DNA of 64,000 nt from Cryobacterium sp. SO2 (GCF_026151165.2 NZ_CP117849.1:62001-126000); one strand, 5' to 3'. Positions 24,720-33,548 are shown, numbered from the stretch's first letter. Made by a program: numbers and translations. The notes: generated by a model not told the origin, from the sequence alone.

Positions 24720-25694
24720 TTACGCGGTGGCGAGGATGTCGACGACGAACACGAGGGTGTCCGTGCCGCTGATGCCGGCAGTGTCATTGCCGGTGTCGCC
24801 GTAGCCCAGGTCCGGCGGGATGACGATGACGACCTGCGAGCCGACGGTCTGGCCGACCAGGCCCTGGCCGAAGCCGGCGATGACCTCCGAGGTCGAGAAC
24901 GACGTGGGTCCGCCGCCGCCCCAGCTCTGGTCGAACACCTTGCCGGTGCCCCAGATCACTCCGGCGTACTGCACGGTGACGGTGCCGCCATCGGCAACGA
25001 CAGCGCCGTCGCCCTTCTTGAGCACCTCGACTGCGAGTTCGGTGGGCGGGTCTGTCTCCGGAACCGTCACGGTCGGTGCGCCGTCATCGGCGAGTTCCAC
25101 CGTGGGGAAGCCGTCCAGCGGCTTCTGGTCTTCGCCGGTGGCGCGGGTGGGCACCTTGTCCTTGACGTCGATCACGAAGAGCATCTGGTCGGTCGCGGCC
25201 ACACCCAGGTCGGTGTTGCCGGTGTCGCCGAAGCCGTCGGCGGGCGGGATGACCACGGCCACCCGGTCGCCCACGTTGGAGCAGGCCACGCCCTTGAGGA
25301 TTCCGGAGATCACGCTCTGGTTGTCCACGACGTTGACCGTGAGGCCGGCCTCGTCGCCGTAGCCGGCAGCGCTGAGCTTGGCTCCGGTGGTGGCGTTGTA
25401 CGCGGCGTAGGAGATGGAGACGGAATCGCCCTCGACCACGGCGTCGCCGGTGCCTTCGGTGACCACGGTGCGCTCGGTCGCCTCGGCAGCCAGGGGCGTG
25501 TCGAAGGTCACGGTCGGCTCGACGCCGGCGTCACCGGTCACGGTCACCGCATCCGAGGTAGTGCCGGGGTCTGTGCACTCGATCGCGGCGGTCGTCGCCG
25601 TGGGCGTCGCCTCCGTGTCGGGCGACGCAGCGCATCCGGTCAGGGCGATGGCGGCAACTGCCGTCAGGGTGAGAAAAGTAGGAACAGTGCGCAC
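24720..25694 (-). CDS. FKBP-type peptidyl-prolyl isomerase, two-domain lipoprotein
   Basis: Extracytoplasmic folding helper that isomerises prolyl bonds. The 324-residue protein has a lipoprotein signal with lipobox ALTGC (Cys21), then a Thr/Ala-rich linker. Two tandem FKBP domains follow: about 75-180 (GDSVSISYAAYNATTGAKL, VAVVIPPADGFGDTGN, FVIDVKDKVP) and about 215-324 (GGTVTVQYAGVIWGTGKVFDQSW, IAGFGQGLVGQTVGSQVVIVIPPDLGYGD, LVFVVDILA). The second keeps more of the canonical aromatic pocket. GTG 25694 has GGAG nine bases upstream; the longer frame to 25913 has no signal peptide at its start and crosses a regulatory-looking region. Confidence 0.92.
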   Translation of the reverse strand: MRTVPTFLTLTAVAAIALTGCAASPDTEATPTATTAAIECTDPGTTSDAVTVTGDAGVEPTVTFDTPLAAEATERTVVTEGTGDAVVEGDSVSISYAAYNATTGAKLSAAGYGDEAGLTVNVVDNQSVISGILKGVACSNVGDRVAVVIPPADGFGDTGNTDLGVAATDQMLFVIDVKDKVPTRATGEDQKPLDGFPTVELADDGAPTVTVPETDPPTELAVEVLKKGDGAVVADGGTVTVQYAGVIWGTGKVFDQSWGGGGPTSFSTSEVIAGFGQGLVGQTVGSQVVIVIPPDLGYGDTGNDTAGISGTDTLVFVVDILATA

Positions 25695-26011
25695 GCAGGA
25701 GTCTCCAGTCAGGGTCGGGCCTCGTACAGTCTGGCCCCTCCACCTATGTATGTGCTGAATCGAGGGTCTCACCGACGGTTTTTCTGGCCGATTCTGGAGG
25801 GGACTTTGGTCCCTGGCGGGACCCAAGCGGAGTTCTAGACTGGATTCACGGCCTCGAGAATTCATCGGGCCGAGCTGGTCGATGGTGACCGAACCCACCG
25901 ACAGTGGCGCCACGCTTCATCACGGCAACGTTCTCCTTTGATTGACGCCCTGCCTCACCCAATCGAACGCCGCTCGATCCGGTGAATGCATGTCAACAGA
26001 AAGAGCCATTC
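25695..26011. other. Intergenic region, 317 bp, divergent promoter region
   Basis: This gap separates the minus-strand FKBP gene from the plus-strand 52-residue gene. It is locally less GC-rich around 25745-25850 and holds a DosR-box-like palindrome at 25800-25813, followed by GGCGGGACCC. No convincing longer gene is seen: frames entering it lack plausible starts or codon bias. It probably contains promoters for both flanking genes. Confidence 0.5.
25800..25813. promoter_or_regulatory. DosR-box-like palindrome upstream of the FKBP lipoprotein gene
   Basis: GGGACTTTGGTCCC has GGGAC and GTCCC half-sites in the spacing of the mycobacterial DosR box, with a further GGGACC half-site 5 bp downstream. 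It is about 106-119 bp from the FKBP start. Confidence 0.45.
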
Positions 26012-26170
26012 GTGTCCGACACCAAGTCGACCTCCGCAAACGCCGTCTCCATGGACCGCTGGGAGAGCCTCAAGCGCGAGTACTTCATGCGCACCCACCG
26101 CAGTGCCCCCATCGGTTCCCTCCCCGCCGCCGCAGCAACGGCCACGGTCGCCGACCCGAACGCCGAGTAG
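26012..26170 (+). CDS. Small protein of 52 residues, unknown function
   Basis: GTG 26012 is preceded by AGAAAGAG. The frame encodes VSDTKSTSANAVSMDRWESL and then KREYFMRTHRSAPIGSLP, followed by an Ala/Thr-rich tail. Nearly every codon ends in G or C, matching real genes here and arguing against chance. There is no signal peptide or membrane segment; the centre (RWESLKREYFMRTHR) could be a basic amphipathic helix that binds a partner, membrane or nucleic acid. It lies 8 bp from the convergent MFS gene. I recognise no family. Confidence 0.5.
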   Translation: MSDTKSTSANAVSMDRWESLKREYFMRTHRSAPIGSLPAAAATATVADPNAE

Positions 26171-26178
26171 ACCACTGG

Positions 26179-27636
26179 TCAGCGGCGTTCCTGCCGGAGT
26201 CCGCCACGCAAGTGGATGGCCGGGAGAGCGAGTACCGCCGCGGTCGCCGGCACGACCATGAGGGCCGAGAGCCCGAAGATGATCGGCATGCCCACGAGGT
26301 AGGCCTCTGACCGGGTCGACCCGGCCGCCTGCATCAGGTCCACCTGAAAGGTGAGCACGGAGCCGAGGACGACCAGGCCGATGGTGCCGCCCAGGGACAG
26401 GAAGAACGACACCGACGAGCTCATCGACCCGACCGTGCGGTACGACACCGTGGTCTGCGCGGTGAGGATCAGGTTCTGGATCACCGCGCCCAAGCCGCAG
26501 GCGATGAGCACCGTGCCGATGACGGCCATCGGGATGGGCGCGACGTGCATCTGGGAGAGCACGGCATTGCCGGCGAAGAGCGCCACCGCGCCGAGCACTA
26601 TGACCGGACGCACCCGGCCGGTGCGGCTGATGTACCGGCCGGCCGCGAAGGCCGTGGCCACGGTTCCGAGCGCCATCGGGGTCAGCAGTACCCCGGCCGT
26701 GGCCGGCGAGAGGCCCACGCCGAACTGCAGGTACTGGGTGATGAACACCGAGCCGCTGAAGAGGGTGGTGCCAGAGAAGAACGCCGCGACGATGCAGAGC
26801 AGCGGCACTCGGGCGGCCAGCAGGCGCAGCGGCAGAATCGGATCCTCGGCGCGCAGCTCCACCAAGACGGCCACGACGAGGGCGATCAGCCCGATCGCGA
26901 CCGTCACCGCGACCAGCCACTCCGAGGCGGCCGCGTGCGTGAGCGCCGAGATGCAGATGAGCGACGAGGTCACTCCCAGGGCGATCAGGCCGGCGCCGGC
27001 GAAGTCGGCACGCATCCGTTGGTGCGGCGTGCGCACGATCCGCAGGGTCGCCGCGATCACGATCACCGACACCAGCGCGCCGGGGATGCTGAGCAGGAAG
27101 CACCACTGCCAGCCGAGGCCGGGGGTCTGCACGATCAGCCCGCCGAGTACGGGCCCGCTGAGGGTCGCGGTGGTTTGCATGCTGCTCAGCCAGGCATTGA
27201 CCCGGCCGCGCTGGCGGGGTTCGACCAGCGCGGCGACCACGATCACGACGAGCGAGAGGATGCCGCCCAGGCCGACGCCCTGCAGCGCGCGGCCCACGAT
27301 GAGCTGCGTCGTGTTCAGGGAGAGGGCCGCGACGAGGGAGCCGACCGCGAAGAAGACCAGGCCGGCCTGCAGGATGGCCTTGGGGTTGAAGCGATCGCCG
27401 AGTTTGCCCCAGATCGGGGTGGTGGCGGTGTTGCCGAGGATGGTCGCGGCGACGATCCAGGTGGAGTGCGAGGTGGGCCCGGGCAGGTTCTGCATGATGG
27501 ACGGAATCGAGGTGGCGACGATCGTGGCGCTCAACCCGGCGACGAACTGGGCGATGAGGAGCCCGCTGAGCGGGACCACGATCGGGCGGAGGGTCGGGCG
27601 GGGGATCTGGTCGCCCTGCGGCTTCACTATGCTCAC
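26179..27636 (-). CDS. MFS transporter, DHA2 (EmrB/QacA-like) drug exporter
   Basis: Proton-driven efflux protein of about 485 residues and 14 predicted membrane segments. DHA2 features are the early QFVAGLSATIVATSIPSIM, motif A as WGKLGDRFNPKA, GRALQGVGLGGILSL (motif B-like) and the motif C region LSGPVLGGLIVQTPGLGW with its Pro-Gly turns. I start at GTG 27636, directly after GAGGAG. ATG 27648 is the longer alternative with no ribosome site. It is divergent from an ArsR-type regulator 200 bp away, which may control it. Substrate unknown. Confidence 0.88.
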   Translation of the reverse strand: MSIVKPQGDQIPRPTLRPIVVPLSGLLIAQFVAGLSATIVATSIPSIMQNLPGPTSHSTWIVAATILGNTATTPIWGKLGDRFNPKAILQAGLVFFAVGSLVAALSLNTTQLIVGRALQGVGLGGILSLVVIVVAALVEPRQRGRVNAWLSSMQTTATLSGPVLGGLIVQTPGLGWQWCFLLSIPGALVSVIVIAATLRIVRTPHQRMRADFAGAGLIALGVTSSLICISALTHAAASEWLVAVTVAIGLIALVVAVLVELRAEDPILPLRLLAARVPLLCIVAAFFSGTTLFSGSVFITQYLQFGVGLSPATAGVLLTPMALGTVATAFAAGRYISRTGRVRPVIVLGAVALFAGNAVLSQMHVAPIPMAVIGTVLIACGLGAVIQNLILTAQTTVSYRTVGSMSSSVSFFLSLGGTIGLVVLGSVLTFQVDLMQAAGSTRSEAYLVGMPIIFGLSALMVVPATAAVLALPAIHLRGGLRQERR

Positions 27637-27836
27637 GATTCTCCTCATTCGAGAACGAGTTTTGCAGTGTCATGTTGCGGCCGGATTGCGCCGCCCGGCC
27701 GCCGGGGCCCGGTGTGTATCGGGAGCATTGCGCCACACCGGCGCCGGGTGCGGCCGGCAGTCGGCGCGGCCGGCCCGGCTGCGGAGCGGGACCTTCGACC
27801 TCGAAGTCCGGCACGGCTGAGCGATATGATGAATTT

Positions 27837-28259
27837 ATGGAATCACTGATTCAGGATGTCTCCGACCCGTTCACGGACGCGAACCGCCCGCTCTATGAGG
27901 TGAAGGCCAACCTCTTCAAGGGCCTGGCCCATCCGGTGCGCGTGCGGGTGCTGGAGGTGCTCGCCAACGCCGAGACCGACCTGTCGGTGTCCGACCTGCT
28001 CAGCGATACCGGGCTCGAGGCCTCGCACCTCTCCCAGCACCTGTCGGTGCTGCGCCGGCACAATCTGGTGATGGCCGAGCGGCGCGGCAGCCTGGTCTTC
28101 TACCGGCTGGCCTACCCGCAGGTCGCCGACCTCCTCGCGGTGGCCAGGCAGCTGCTGGTGGAGATCCTCGACACCACGCAGAAGAACCTGGCCGACACCG
28201 TGGGCCTGCTCCGGATCACGCCGACGGATGCCGCGTCCACGAGCGCGGTGACCCGATGA
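27837..28259 (+). CDS. ArsR-family transcriptional regulator
   Basis: A 140-residue winged-helix repressor. The DNA-binding domain spans about residues 20-95: LFKGLAHPVRVRVLEVLANA, then SDLLSDTGLEASHLSQHLSV and LRRHNLVMAERRGSLVFYRL. The metal-binding ELCVCDL motif of classical ArsR/SmtB is absent (it reads DLSVSDLL here), so it probably does not sense metal through that site and the signal is unknown. The gene overlaps the sulP start by 4 bases (ATGA) and diverges from the MFS exporter, so it may regulate both. ATG 27837 is chosen; the longer frame starts in non-coding-looking GC-rich sequence. Confidence 0.88.
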   Translation: MESLIQDVSDPFTDANRPLYEVKANLFKGLAHPVRVRVLEVLANAETDLSVSDLLSDTGLEASHLSQHLSVLRRHNLVMAERRGSLVFYRLAYPQVADLLAVARQLLVEILDTTQKNLADTVGLLRITPTDAASTSAVTR

Positions 28260-29977
28260 GCACGATCGGCACCGCCGCATCCGCAACCGGCCGCTACATG
28301 CGCGCCCTGCTGCCCAGCTGGCAGGACTACCGCGATGTGAAGCGCACCTGGCGCGGGGACATCGTGGCCGGGCTCACGGTGGGCATCATCGCACTGCCAC
28401 TCGCCCTCGCCTTCGGCGTCAGCTCCGGCGCCGGCGCCGAGAGCGGCCTTATCACAGCCATCGTGGCCGGCGTCATCGCGGCCGTGTTCGGCGGCTCCAA
28501 CATCCAGGTCTCCGGGCCGACCGGCGCGATGGTCGTGGTGCTCGGCCCGGTCGTCGCCGCCCACGGCGTGGGCGTCGTCGCCGTGCTCAGCCTGATGGCC
28601 GGCCTCATCGTGATCGCCGCCGGCGCGCTCAAGCTCGGCCGCGCGGTCACGTTCATCCCCTGGCCGGTGATCGAGGGGTTCACCCTCGGCATCGCCGTCA
28701 TCATCTTCCTCCAGCAGGTGCCCGCCGCGATCGGGTCCAAGGCCGGCGCGAGCAGCAACGCCTTCGTGGCCGCCGTGCAGTCGTTCCAGACCGTGGACTG
28801 GTCTACCGTGATCATTCCCGTGGCCATGGTGCTCGTCGTCGCGGCGATCATGCTGTTGGCCCCCCTCGTGCACAAGAAGCTGCCGGGGTCGATCGTGGCC
28901 ATCATCGTGGTGACCGCGATCGCCAACCTCGCCGACCTGCCGCTGGCCCGCATCGGCGAGCTGCCCAGCTCGCTGCCGTCGCCCATGCTGCCGCAACTGG
29001 ATGCCGGCGTGCTCGGCTCGCTGGTGGGCCCCGCGCTCACGATCGCGGCGCTCGCCGCCATCGAGTCGCTGTTGTCGGCCCGGGTGGCCGTCACCCTCTC
29101 CGACACCGGTCCGTACGACGCCGACCGCGAGCTGGTGGGCCAGGGCCTGGCCTCGATCGCCTCCGGCTTCTTCGGCGGCATGCCCGCCACCGGCGCGATC
29201 GCCCGCACGGCCGTGAACATCCGCTCGGGCGGCCGCACCCGGCTGGCGGCCATCGTGCACTCGATCGTGCTGATCGGCGTGGTCTACCTGGCCACTGGAG
29301 TGGTCTCGCAGATCCCACTCGCCGCGCTGTCCGGCGTGCTCATGATGACCGCGGCCCGGATGATCTCCATCGCCACCGTGCGCAGCATCATCGGCTCCAC
29401 CGGCTCCGACGCCACGGTGTTCATCATCACCGCCCTCGTCACGGTCTCGGTCGACCTCATCGTGGCCGTGGGCATCGGCATCGCCGTTGCCGCGTTCTTC
29501 GCGCTGCGGTCGGTCTCGGCCTCCAGCGGTGTGCACCGCGAAGAATTGCCGGGCGAACCGGTGCCCGGCGACGAACGAATCGCCCTGTTCCGGCTCGACG
29601 GCGCGCTGTTCTTCGGTGCGGCCGAGCGGATGCTCGAACGCGTCAATCAGACCAGCCACATCACCGTCGTGATCATCCGGATGTCGCAGCTGCAGATCCT
29701 CGACGCCACCGGCGCCCGGGTGATCACCGAGATGATCCAGGCGCTCGAACGCCGCGGCATCACGGTGCTCGTCAAGGGCATCCAGCCGCGGCACCTCAAG
29801 CTCGTCACCCGGGTGGGCGTGATCACGTCGTTGCGGCACCGCAACCACCTGTTCACCGACCTCGAGGCCGCCATCGAACACGCCCGCAGCCACGTCACCA
29901 GGGCCGCGACGGCGGCGGGCAGCACGGATGTCGGCGACTTCGGCTGGACCAGCGCCATCCGGCTGCCCAGGGACTAG
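28256..29977 (+). CDS. SulP-family anion transporter with STAS domain
   Basis: Membrane carrier for sulfate, bicarbonate or a similar anion, 573 residues. The transmembrane core starts near residue 35 (GDIVAGLTVGIIALPLALAFGV), contains the SulP hallmark region GGSNIQVSGPTGAMVVVLGPVV, and continues to about residue 420. The C-terminal cytoplasmic STAS domain (about 440-550) has RLDGALFFGAAERMLERV and MSQLQILDATGARVITEM. The substrate cannot be told from sequence. It is translationally coupled to the arsR gene by an ATGA overlap, which suggests its expression follows the signal that regulator senses. It ends 1 bp from the convergent LuxR-type gene. Confidence 0.9.
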   Translation: MSTIGTAASATGRYMRALLPSWQDYRDVKRTWRGDIVAGLTVGIIALPLALAFGVSSGAGAESGLITAIVAGVIAAVFGGSNIQVSGPTGAMVVVLGPVVAAHGVGVVAVLSLMAGLIVIAAGALKLGRAVTFIPWPVIEGFTLGIAVIIFLQQVPAAIGSKAGASSNAFVAAVQSFQTVDWSTVIIPVAMVLVVAAIMLLAPLVHKKLPGSIVAIIVVTAIANLADLPLARIGELPSSLPSPMLPQLDAGVLGSLVGPALTIAALAAIESLLSARVAVTLSDTGPYDADRELVGQGLASIASGFFGGMPATGAIARTAVNIRSGGRTRLAAIVHSIVLIGVVYLATGVVSQIPLAALSGVLMMTAARMISIATVRSIIGSTGSDATVFIITALVTVSVDLIVAVGIGIAVAAFFALRSVSASSGVHREELPGEPVPGDERIALFRLDGALFFGAAERMLERVNQTSHITVVIIRMSQLQILDATGARVITEMIQALERRGITVLVKGIQPRHLKLVTRVGVITSLRHRNHLFTDLEAAIEHARSHVTRAATAAGSTDVGDFGWTSAIRLPRD

Positions 29978-29978
29978 C

Positions 29979-31250
29979 TCAGCGGGCCAGCGAGGCCAGC
30001 TCGGCGCGGGTGGAGGCACCCACCTTGCGCAGCAGGTTGGCAACGTGGAACTTCACCGTGTTCTCGCTGATCAGCAGCTCGGCCGCGATGGCCTTGTTGC
30101 GTGCGCCGGAGGCGACGAGGGCCAGCACGCCCTGCTCGCGCGGGCTCAGCCCCCACTCGGAGGCCGGGGTCAGCGGCGCCAGGGGAGCGTCGAGCGGCAG
30201 CGACACCGTGAGCTCAGAACCCCAGCCGACCGTGGCCCGCACGCCGAAGGTGCCGCCGAGCGCGGCGACCCTGGCCGTGAGCGGGCCGACGCCGGGGGAG
30301 TCGGCGGTGAGGTTTCCGGCGCCGTCGTCGCGGATCTGGATGAGCAGGTTGCTGCCGTCGCAGTCCCACTGCACCCGCACGCGGCTCACCCCGGCCTGCT
30401 CCACTAGAGCCAGCACGGAACCGCGCACGATGGCCCGGCCCGCGTGGGCGACCTCGCCGGGCAGGGCGCGTCCGTTCGCCGGCGGTTCGACGAACTGCAC
30501 GTCGAGGTCACCGAATCGCACCAGCGGCCGCAGGTCGTCCCGCAGCCGGGCGAAGGCTGCAGCGACGGGCTCCTCCGCCAGCGACCGGTCCCGGTCGGAG
30601 ACCGCCCGCAGGCTCACCATGGCGCTCGCGGCCAGGTCGGTGGCCGTCTGGCGGGCGGCCTCTGCGCTCACTGTGGGGGAGCGCAGCACCGCGAGCATCG
30701 ACTCCAGGGCCGTCGAGTGGGCATCCGTGAGATCGGCGATGAGTTTGGCACGGTCGGCCGACGCGGCCCGGGAGTCGAGCAGATAGGCGGGGGTGGCCGC
30801 GGCGACCTGCTGCCGGATGCTGGTGGCCACGAGCTGCCAGAGCCGGCCGACCAGCGCGAGGGTCGACTCCGGATCGGCGCGGCCGGCCGGGGTGAGTCCG
30901 GGGTCGGTGAGCACCAGCAGGGCACCCGTCGAGGCCAGCCACGCTGTGATCGGCCGGTCGGTTCCGCCGATCACGGCCCGCAGGCCCCAGGGGTCGGAGA
31001 CCTCGGTGGTGAGGGAGCGGCGCACGGCGTCGAGTTCGAGGAGGGTGACCTCGTCGATGATCGCCGGGTCGCCGGCCTTCTTCTGCGGCCGTCCCGTGCA
31101 GTCCTCGGTGAAGATCACCAGGGCGGTGTGCCCGATGAGCGGCTGCAGCAGGGTGGAGAAGCCGCCGGCGATGTCGAGCAGGGAACTCGCGACGACGGCC
31201 TGCAGGGCGTCAAGCAGCTCGATGGAATGGGGGTTGGCTATCGACTTCAC
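29979..31250 (-). CDS. LuxR-type regulator fused to a histidine-kinase-like ATPase domain
   Basis: A 423-residue protein with an unusual order. Residues 1-160 form an uncharacterised, possibly GAF-like sensor region. A helical stretch DRAKLIADLTDAHSTALESML contains a histidine in a dimerisation-like context. A HATPase_c-like domain follows, with IRDDGAGNLTADSPGVGPLTARVAALGG and GWGSELTVSLPL. The C-terminal LuxR helix-turn-helix is LSPREQGVLALVASGARNKA then IAAELLISENTVKFHVANLLRKVG. No receiver domain or membrane segment is visible. So a sensor-kinase-like module and the output domain sit in one cytosolic chain. It is divergent from hxlB across a palindromic site and convergent with sulP. GTG 31250 is the start. 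Confidence 0.8.
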   Translation of the reverse strand: MKSIANPHSIELLDALQAVVASSLLDIAGGFSTLLQPLIGHTALVIFTEDCTGRPQKKAGDPAIIDEVTLLELDAVRRSLTTEVSDPWGLRAVIGGTDRPITAWLASTGALLVLTDPGLTPAGRADPESTLALVGRLWQLVATSIRQQVAAATPAYLLDSRAASADRAKLIADLTDAHSTALESMLAVLRSPTVSAEAARQTATDLAASAMVSLRAVSDRDRSLAEEPVAAAFARLRDDLRPLVRFGDLDVQFVEPPANGRALPGEVAHAGRAIVRGSVLALVEQAGVSRVRVQWDCDGSNLLIQIRDDGAGNLTADSPGVGPLTARVAALGGTFGVRATVGWGSELTVSLPLDAPLAPLTPASEWGLSPREQGVLALVASGARNKAIAAELLISENTVKFHVANLLRKVGASTRAELASLAR

Positions 31251-31290
31251 CGGTTCAGCCTATCCGGATCCGCCGATTCCGCCGGTCATG

Positions 31291-31308
31291 CCTACCCGTC
31301 CGGGTAGG
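31291..31308. promoter_or_regulatory. Palindromic operator candidate between luxR-type gene and hxlB
   Basis: CCTACCCGTCCGGGTAGG has perfect 8-bp arms around TC. It lies 41 bp upstream of the regulator start and 56 bp upstream of the hxlB start, a good place for the fused LuxR-type protein to control both genes. The assignment is positional only. Confidence 0.55.
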
Positions 31309-31363
31309 GCAGCTCCCCGTTCGGCGGGCCGCACCCGGCCGCCGCTGCGGCAACCATGGAGGG

Positions 31364-31996
31364 ATGGCCAGCACCGACTCCCTCCGCTCCGACTCCACCG
31401 GCTCCGAAACGACCGGCACCGAAACGACCGGCGTGCTCCCGGCCCTCCAGATGATCCTGGCCGAGAACGCCGCCGTGGTCGGCCGCCTGGCCGCGGATGC
31501 CGGCGCTGCCACCGGCCTGGACGCCGTGGCGCACCGGCTCCTGGCGGCCGACCGGGTCTTCGTGCTCGGCGCCGGCCGGTCGGGGTTGGCGCTGCGGATG
31601 ACGGCCATGCGGCTGATGCACCTGGGCCTCGTCGTGCACGTGGTCGGCGACGCCACCACCCCGGCGATCACCGCCACCGACGCGCTGCTGGTGGCGAGCG
31701 GCTCCGGCAGCACCGCCGGCATCGTGCGCGCCGCCGAGACCGCACACGCGCTGGGAGCCACGGTTCTCGCGTTCACCACCGCGCCGGCCTCCCCGCTGGC
31801 CGGACTGTCCGACGTGACCGTCGTCATCCCGGCCGCCCAGAAGCAGGACCACGGCGGAACCCTGTCGGCGCAGTACTCCGGCGGGTTGTTCGAGCAAGCG
31901 GTGCTGTTCGCCGGCGACGCCGTCTTCCACACCCTGTGGCAGGCATCCGGTGTCGCCGCCGACGAGCTCTGGCCCCGGCACGCCAACCTCGAGTAG
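31364..31996 (+). CDS. hxlB: 6-phospho-3-hexuloisomerase
   Basis: Second enzyme of the ribulose monophosphate cycle: turns D-arabino-3-hexulose 6-phosphate into fructose 6-phosphate. A single SIS domain of 210 residues with FVLGAGRSGLALRMTAMRLMHLG, DALLVASGSGSTAGIV, VLAFTTAP and the C-terminal FEQAVLFAGDAVFHTL. The first 22 residues are Ser/Thr-rich and poorly conserved-looking, so the true start could be slightly later. It is followed 61 bp on by hxlA and ends at a strong terminator after that gene, so the two form one operon for formaldehyde fixation or detoxification. Confidence 0.9.
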   Translation: MASTDSLRSDSTGSETTGTETTGVLPALQMILAENAAVVGRLAADAGAATGLDAVAHRLLAADRVFVLGAGRSGLALRMTAMRLMHLGLVVHVVGDATTPAITATDALLVASGSGSTAGIVRAAETAHALGATVLAFTTAPASPLAGLSDVTVVIPAAQKQDHGGTLSAQYSGGLFEQAVLFAGDAVFHTLWQASGVAADELWPRHANLE

Positions 31997-32057
31997 CGCT
32001 CGAGCCTCTCACCCACCCGCGGTATCCACCGCTCCACAGATACAGAAAGCAGTCCCC

Positions 32058-32681
32058 ATGAAGCTTCAAGTTGCAATGGATGTCCTCACCACCGCCGACG
32101 CGCTCGCGCTCGCCGGCAAGGTCGCCCCGTACGTCGACATCATCGAGCTCGGCACCCCGCTGATCAAGGCGGAGGGGCTGCGTGCCGTCACCGCGATCAA
32201 GCAGGCCCACCCCGACAAGATCGTCTTCGCCGACCTCAAGACCATGGATGCCGGCGAGCTCGAGGCAGACATCGCCTTCACGGCGGGCGCCGACCTCGTC
32301 ACCGTGCTCGGCACGGCCGGCGATAGCACCATCGTGGGCGCCGTCGCGGCGGCCACCAAGCACGGCAAGGGCATCGTCGTCGACCTGATCGGCGTCGCCG
32401 ACAAGGTGACCCGGGCCCGCGAGGTCACCGCTCTCGGCGCCGTTTTCGTGGAGATGCACGCCGGCCTCGACGAGCAGGCCGAGGAGGGCTTCTCGCTGGA
32501 CACCCTGCTCACCGCCGGCGAGACCGCCCAGGTGCCGTTCTCGCTGGCCGGCGGCGTCTCCGCCGCCACCATCGCCGCCGTGCAGCGCGCCGGCGCATCC
32601 GTCGCCGTCGCCGGTGGCGCGATCTATGGCGCCGACGACCCGGCCGCCGCTGCTGCCGAGCTGCGCGCAGCCATCAACTAA
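32058..32681 (+). CDS. hxlA: 3-hexulose-6-phosphate synthase
   Basis: Joins formaldehyde to ribulose 5-phosphate to make 3-hexulose 6-phosphate. The 207-residue TIM barrel of the OMP-decarboxylase superfamily has LQVAMDVL at the first strand, DIIELGTPLIKAEG, the catalytic FADLKTMDAG, VTVLGTAGD, GAVFVEMHAGLDEQ and SLAGGVSA. These motifs separate it from the ulaD-type decarboxylases. No methanol or methylamine dehydrogenase is seen in the window, so detoxification of formaldehyde made elsewhere in metabolism is the likelier use. Confidence 0.93.
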   Translation: MKLQVAMDVLTTADALALAGKVAPYVDIIELGTPLIKAEGLRAVTAIKQAHPDKIVFADLKTMDAGELEADIAFTAGADLVTVLGTAGDSTIVGAVAAATKHGKGIVVDLIGVADKVTRAREVTALGAVFVEMHAGLDEQAEEGFSLDTLLTAGETAQVPFSLAGGVSAATIAAVQRAGASVAVAGGAIYGADDPAAAAAELRAAIN

Positions 32682-32697
32682 CCCGGCGAGTTACGCC

Positions 32698-32732
32698 AAA
32701 AAGCCCCTTCAGCGTGTCTGAAGGGGCTTTTT
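32698..32732. terminator. Strong bidirectional intrinsic terminator after hxlA
   Basis: AAAAAGCCCCTTCAG (32698-32712), a 5-nt loop, then CTGAAGGGGCTTTTT (32718-32732): a perfect 15-bp stem with A and T runs on the two sides. It serves hxlA on the plus strand and the HAD phosphatase gene on the minus strand. Confidence 0.93.
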
Positions 32733-32766
32733 GCGGCAAGTCGACACCGGCAAGCAAACGGGAGGC

Positions 32767-33444
32767 TCAGCCCAGCAGCAGTTTGGCGAGCTGGTCGGTG
32801 GAGTGCACGACAGCGGTGGCCAGCGCGGCCTCCGCGGGGGAGCCGTAGCCCCACTCGACGAGGATCGTGGGCACTCCGTTGGCCGCGGCGCCCTCGGCGT
32901 CGTAGCTGCGGTCGCCCACCATGACGACCGCGGAGGTGTCCACGCCGGCCGAGGCGAAGCGCACGAGGGCCTCCTCGACGATGTCAGCCTTGGCGCTGCG
33001 GGTCTCGTTCTCGGTGGCGCCGACCATGACGGTGAAGTACTGGGCCAGTTCGAAGTGCTCGAGAATTGCGATGGCGGTGTGCTCGGGCTTGCTCGTGGCC
33101 AGCCCCAGCGGGATGCCGGCTTCGTGGATGCGCTCGAGCAGGCCGGCGACGCCCGGGTACACCGCGGTGTCCAGCGAGGCGGGGCCCTGGTAGTCGGCGC
33201 GGTAGACGGCGAGGGCCTCGAGGGCCTCGTCGGGGGTCATGCCGGCGTACTCGCCGAAGGCGGCGAGCAGGGGCGGGCCGACGTAGGCCATCAGCTCGGT
33301 GTCGGAGGGAACCGGACGGCCGAGCAGGGCGAAGGTGCGGGCCAGCGAGTTCGTGATGGCCGGGGCGGAGTCCGTGATGGTTCCGTCGAGGTCGAAGAGG
33401 ATGGCGCTCCAGGTGCGCGTCAAGGTGGGGTTCACTCGCAACAT
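32767..33444 (-). CDS. HAD-superfamily phosphatase (Gph/PGP-like)
   Basis: Cytosolic phosphatase of about 225 residues in HAD subfamily IA. Motif I is LFDLDGTITDS with the nucleophile Asp; the alpha-helical cap covers about residues 25-95; motif II is GLATSKPEHTA; motif III Lys is in RSAKADIVEEAL; motif IV is VVMVGDRSYDAEGAAANG. Phosphoglycolate phosphatases and related 5'-nucleotidases look like this, so the substrate is uncertain. The start is unclear: ATG 33444 is used, GTG 33435 or the upstream ATG at 33474 are alternatives, and none has a strong ribosome site. It is next to hxlA but on the other strand. Confidence 0.85.
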   Translation of the reverse strand: MLRVNPTLTRTWSAILFDLDGTITDSAPAITNSLARTFALLGRPVPSDTELMAYVGPPLLAAFGEYAGMTPDEALEALAVYRADYQGPASLDTAVYPGVAGLLERIHEAGIPLGLATSKPEHTAIAILEHFELAQYFTVMVGATENETRSAKADIVEEALVRFASAGVDTSAVVMVGDRSYDAEGAAANGVPTILVEWGYGSPAEAALATAVVHSTDQLAKLLLG

Positions 33445-33548
33445 CTTAGGGCCGTAAGGAGCAAACCCTTGCATGTGAGGCTTGATCAGGGTAAGAGCGA
33501 CACGCCATTCCCAGCCGTCTCCCGCCCGCGACCTGCGGTAATTGTTGC

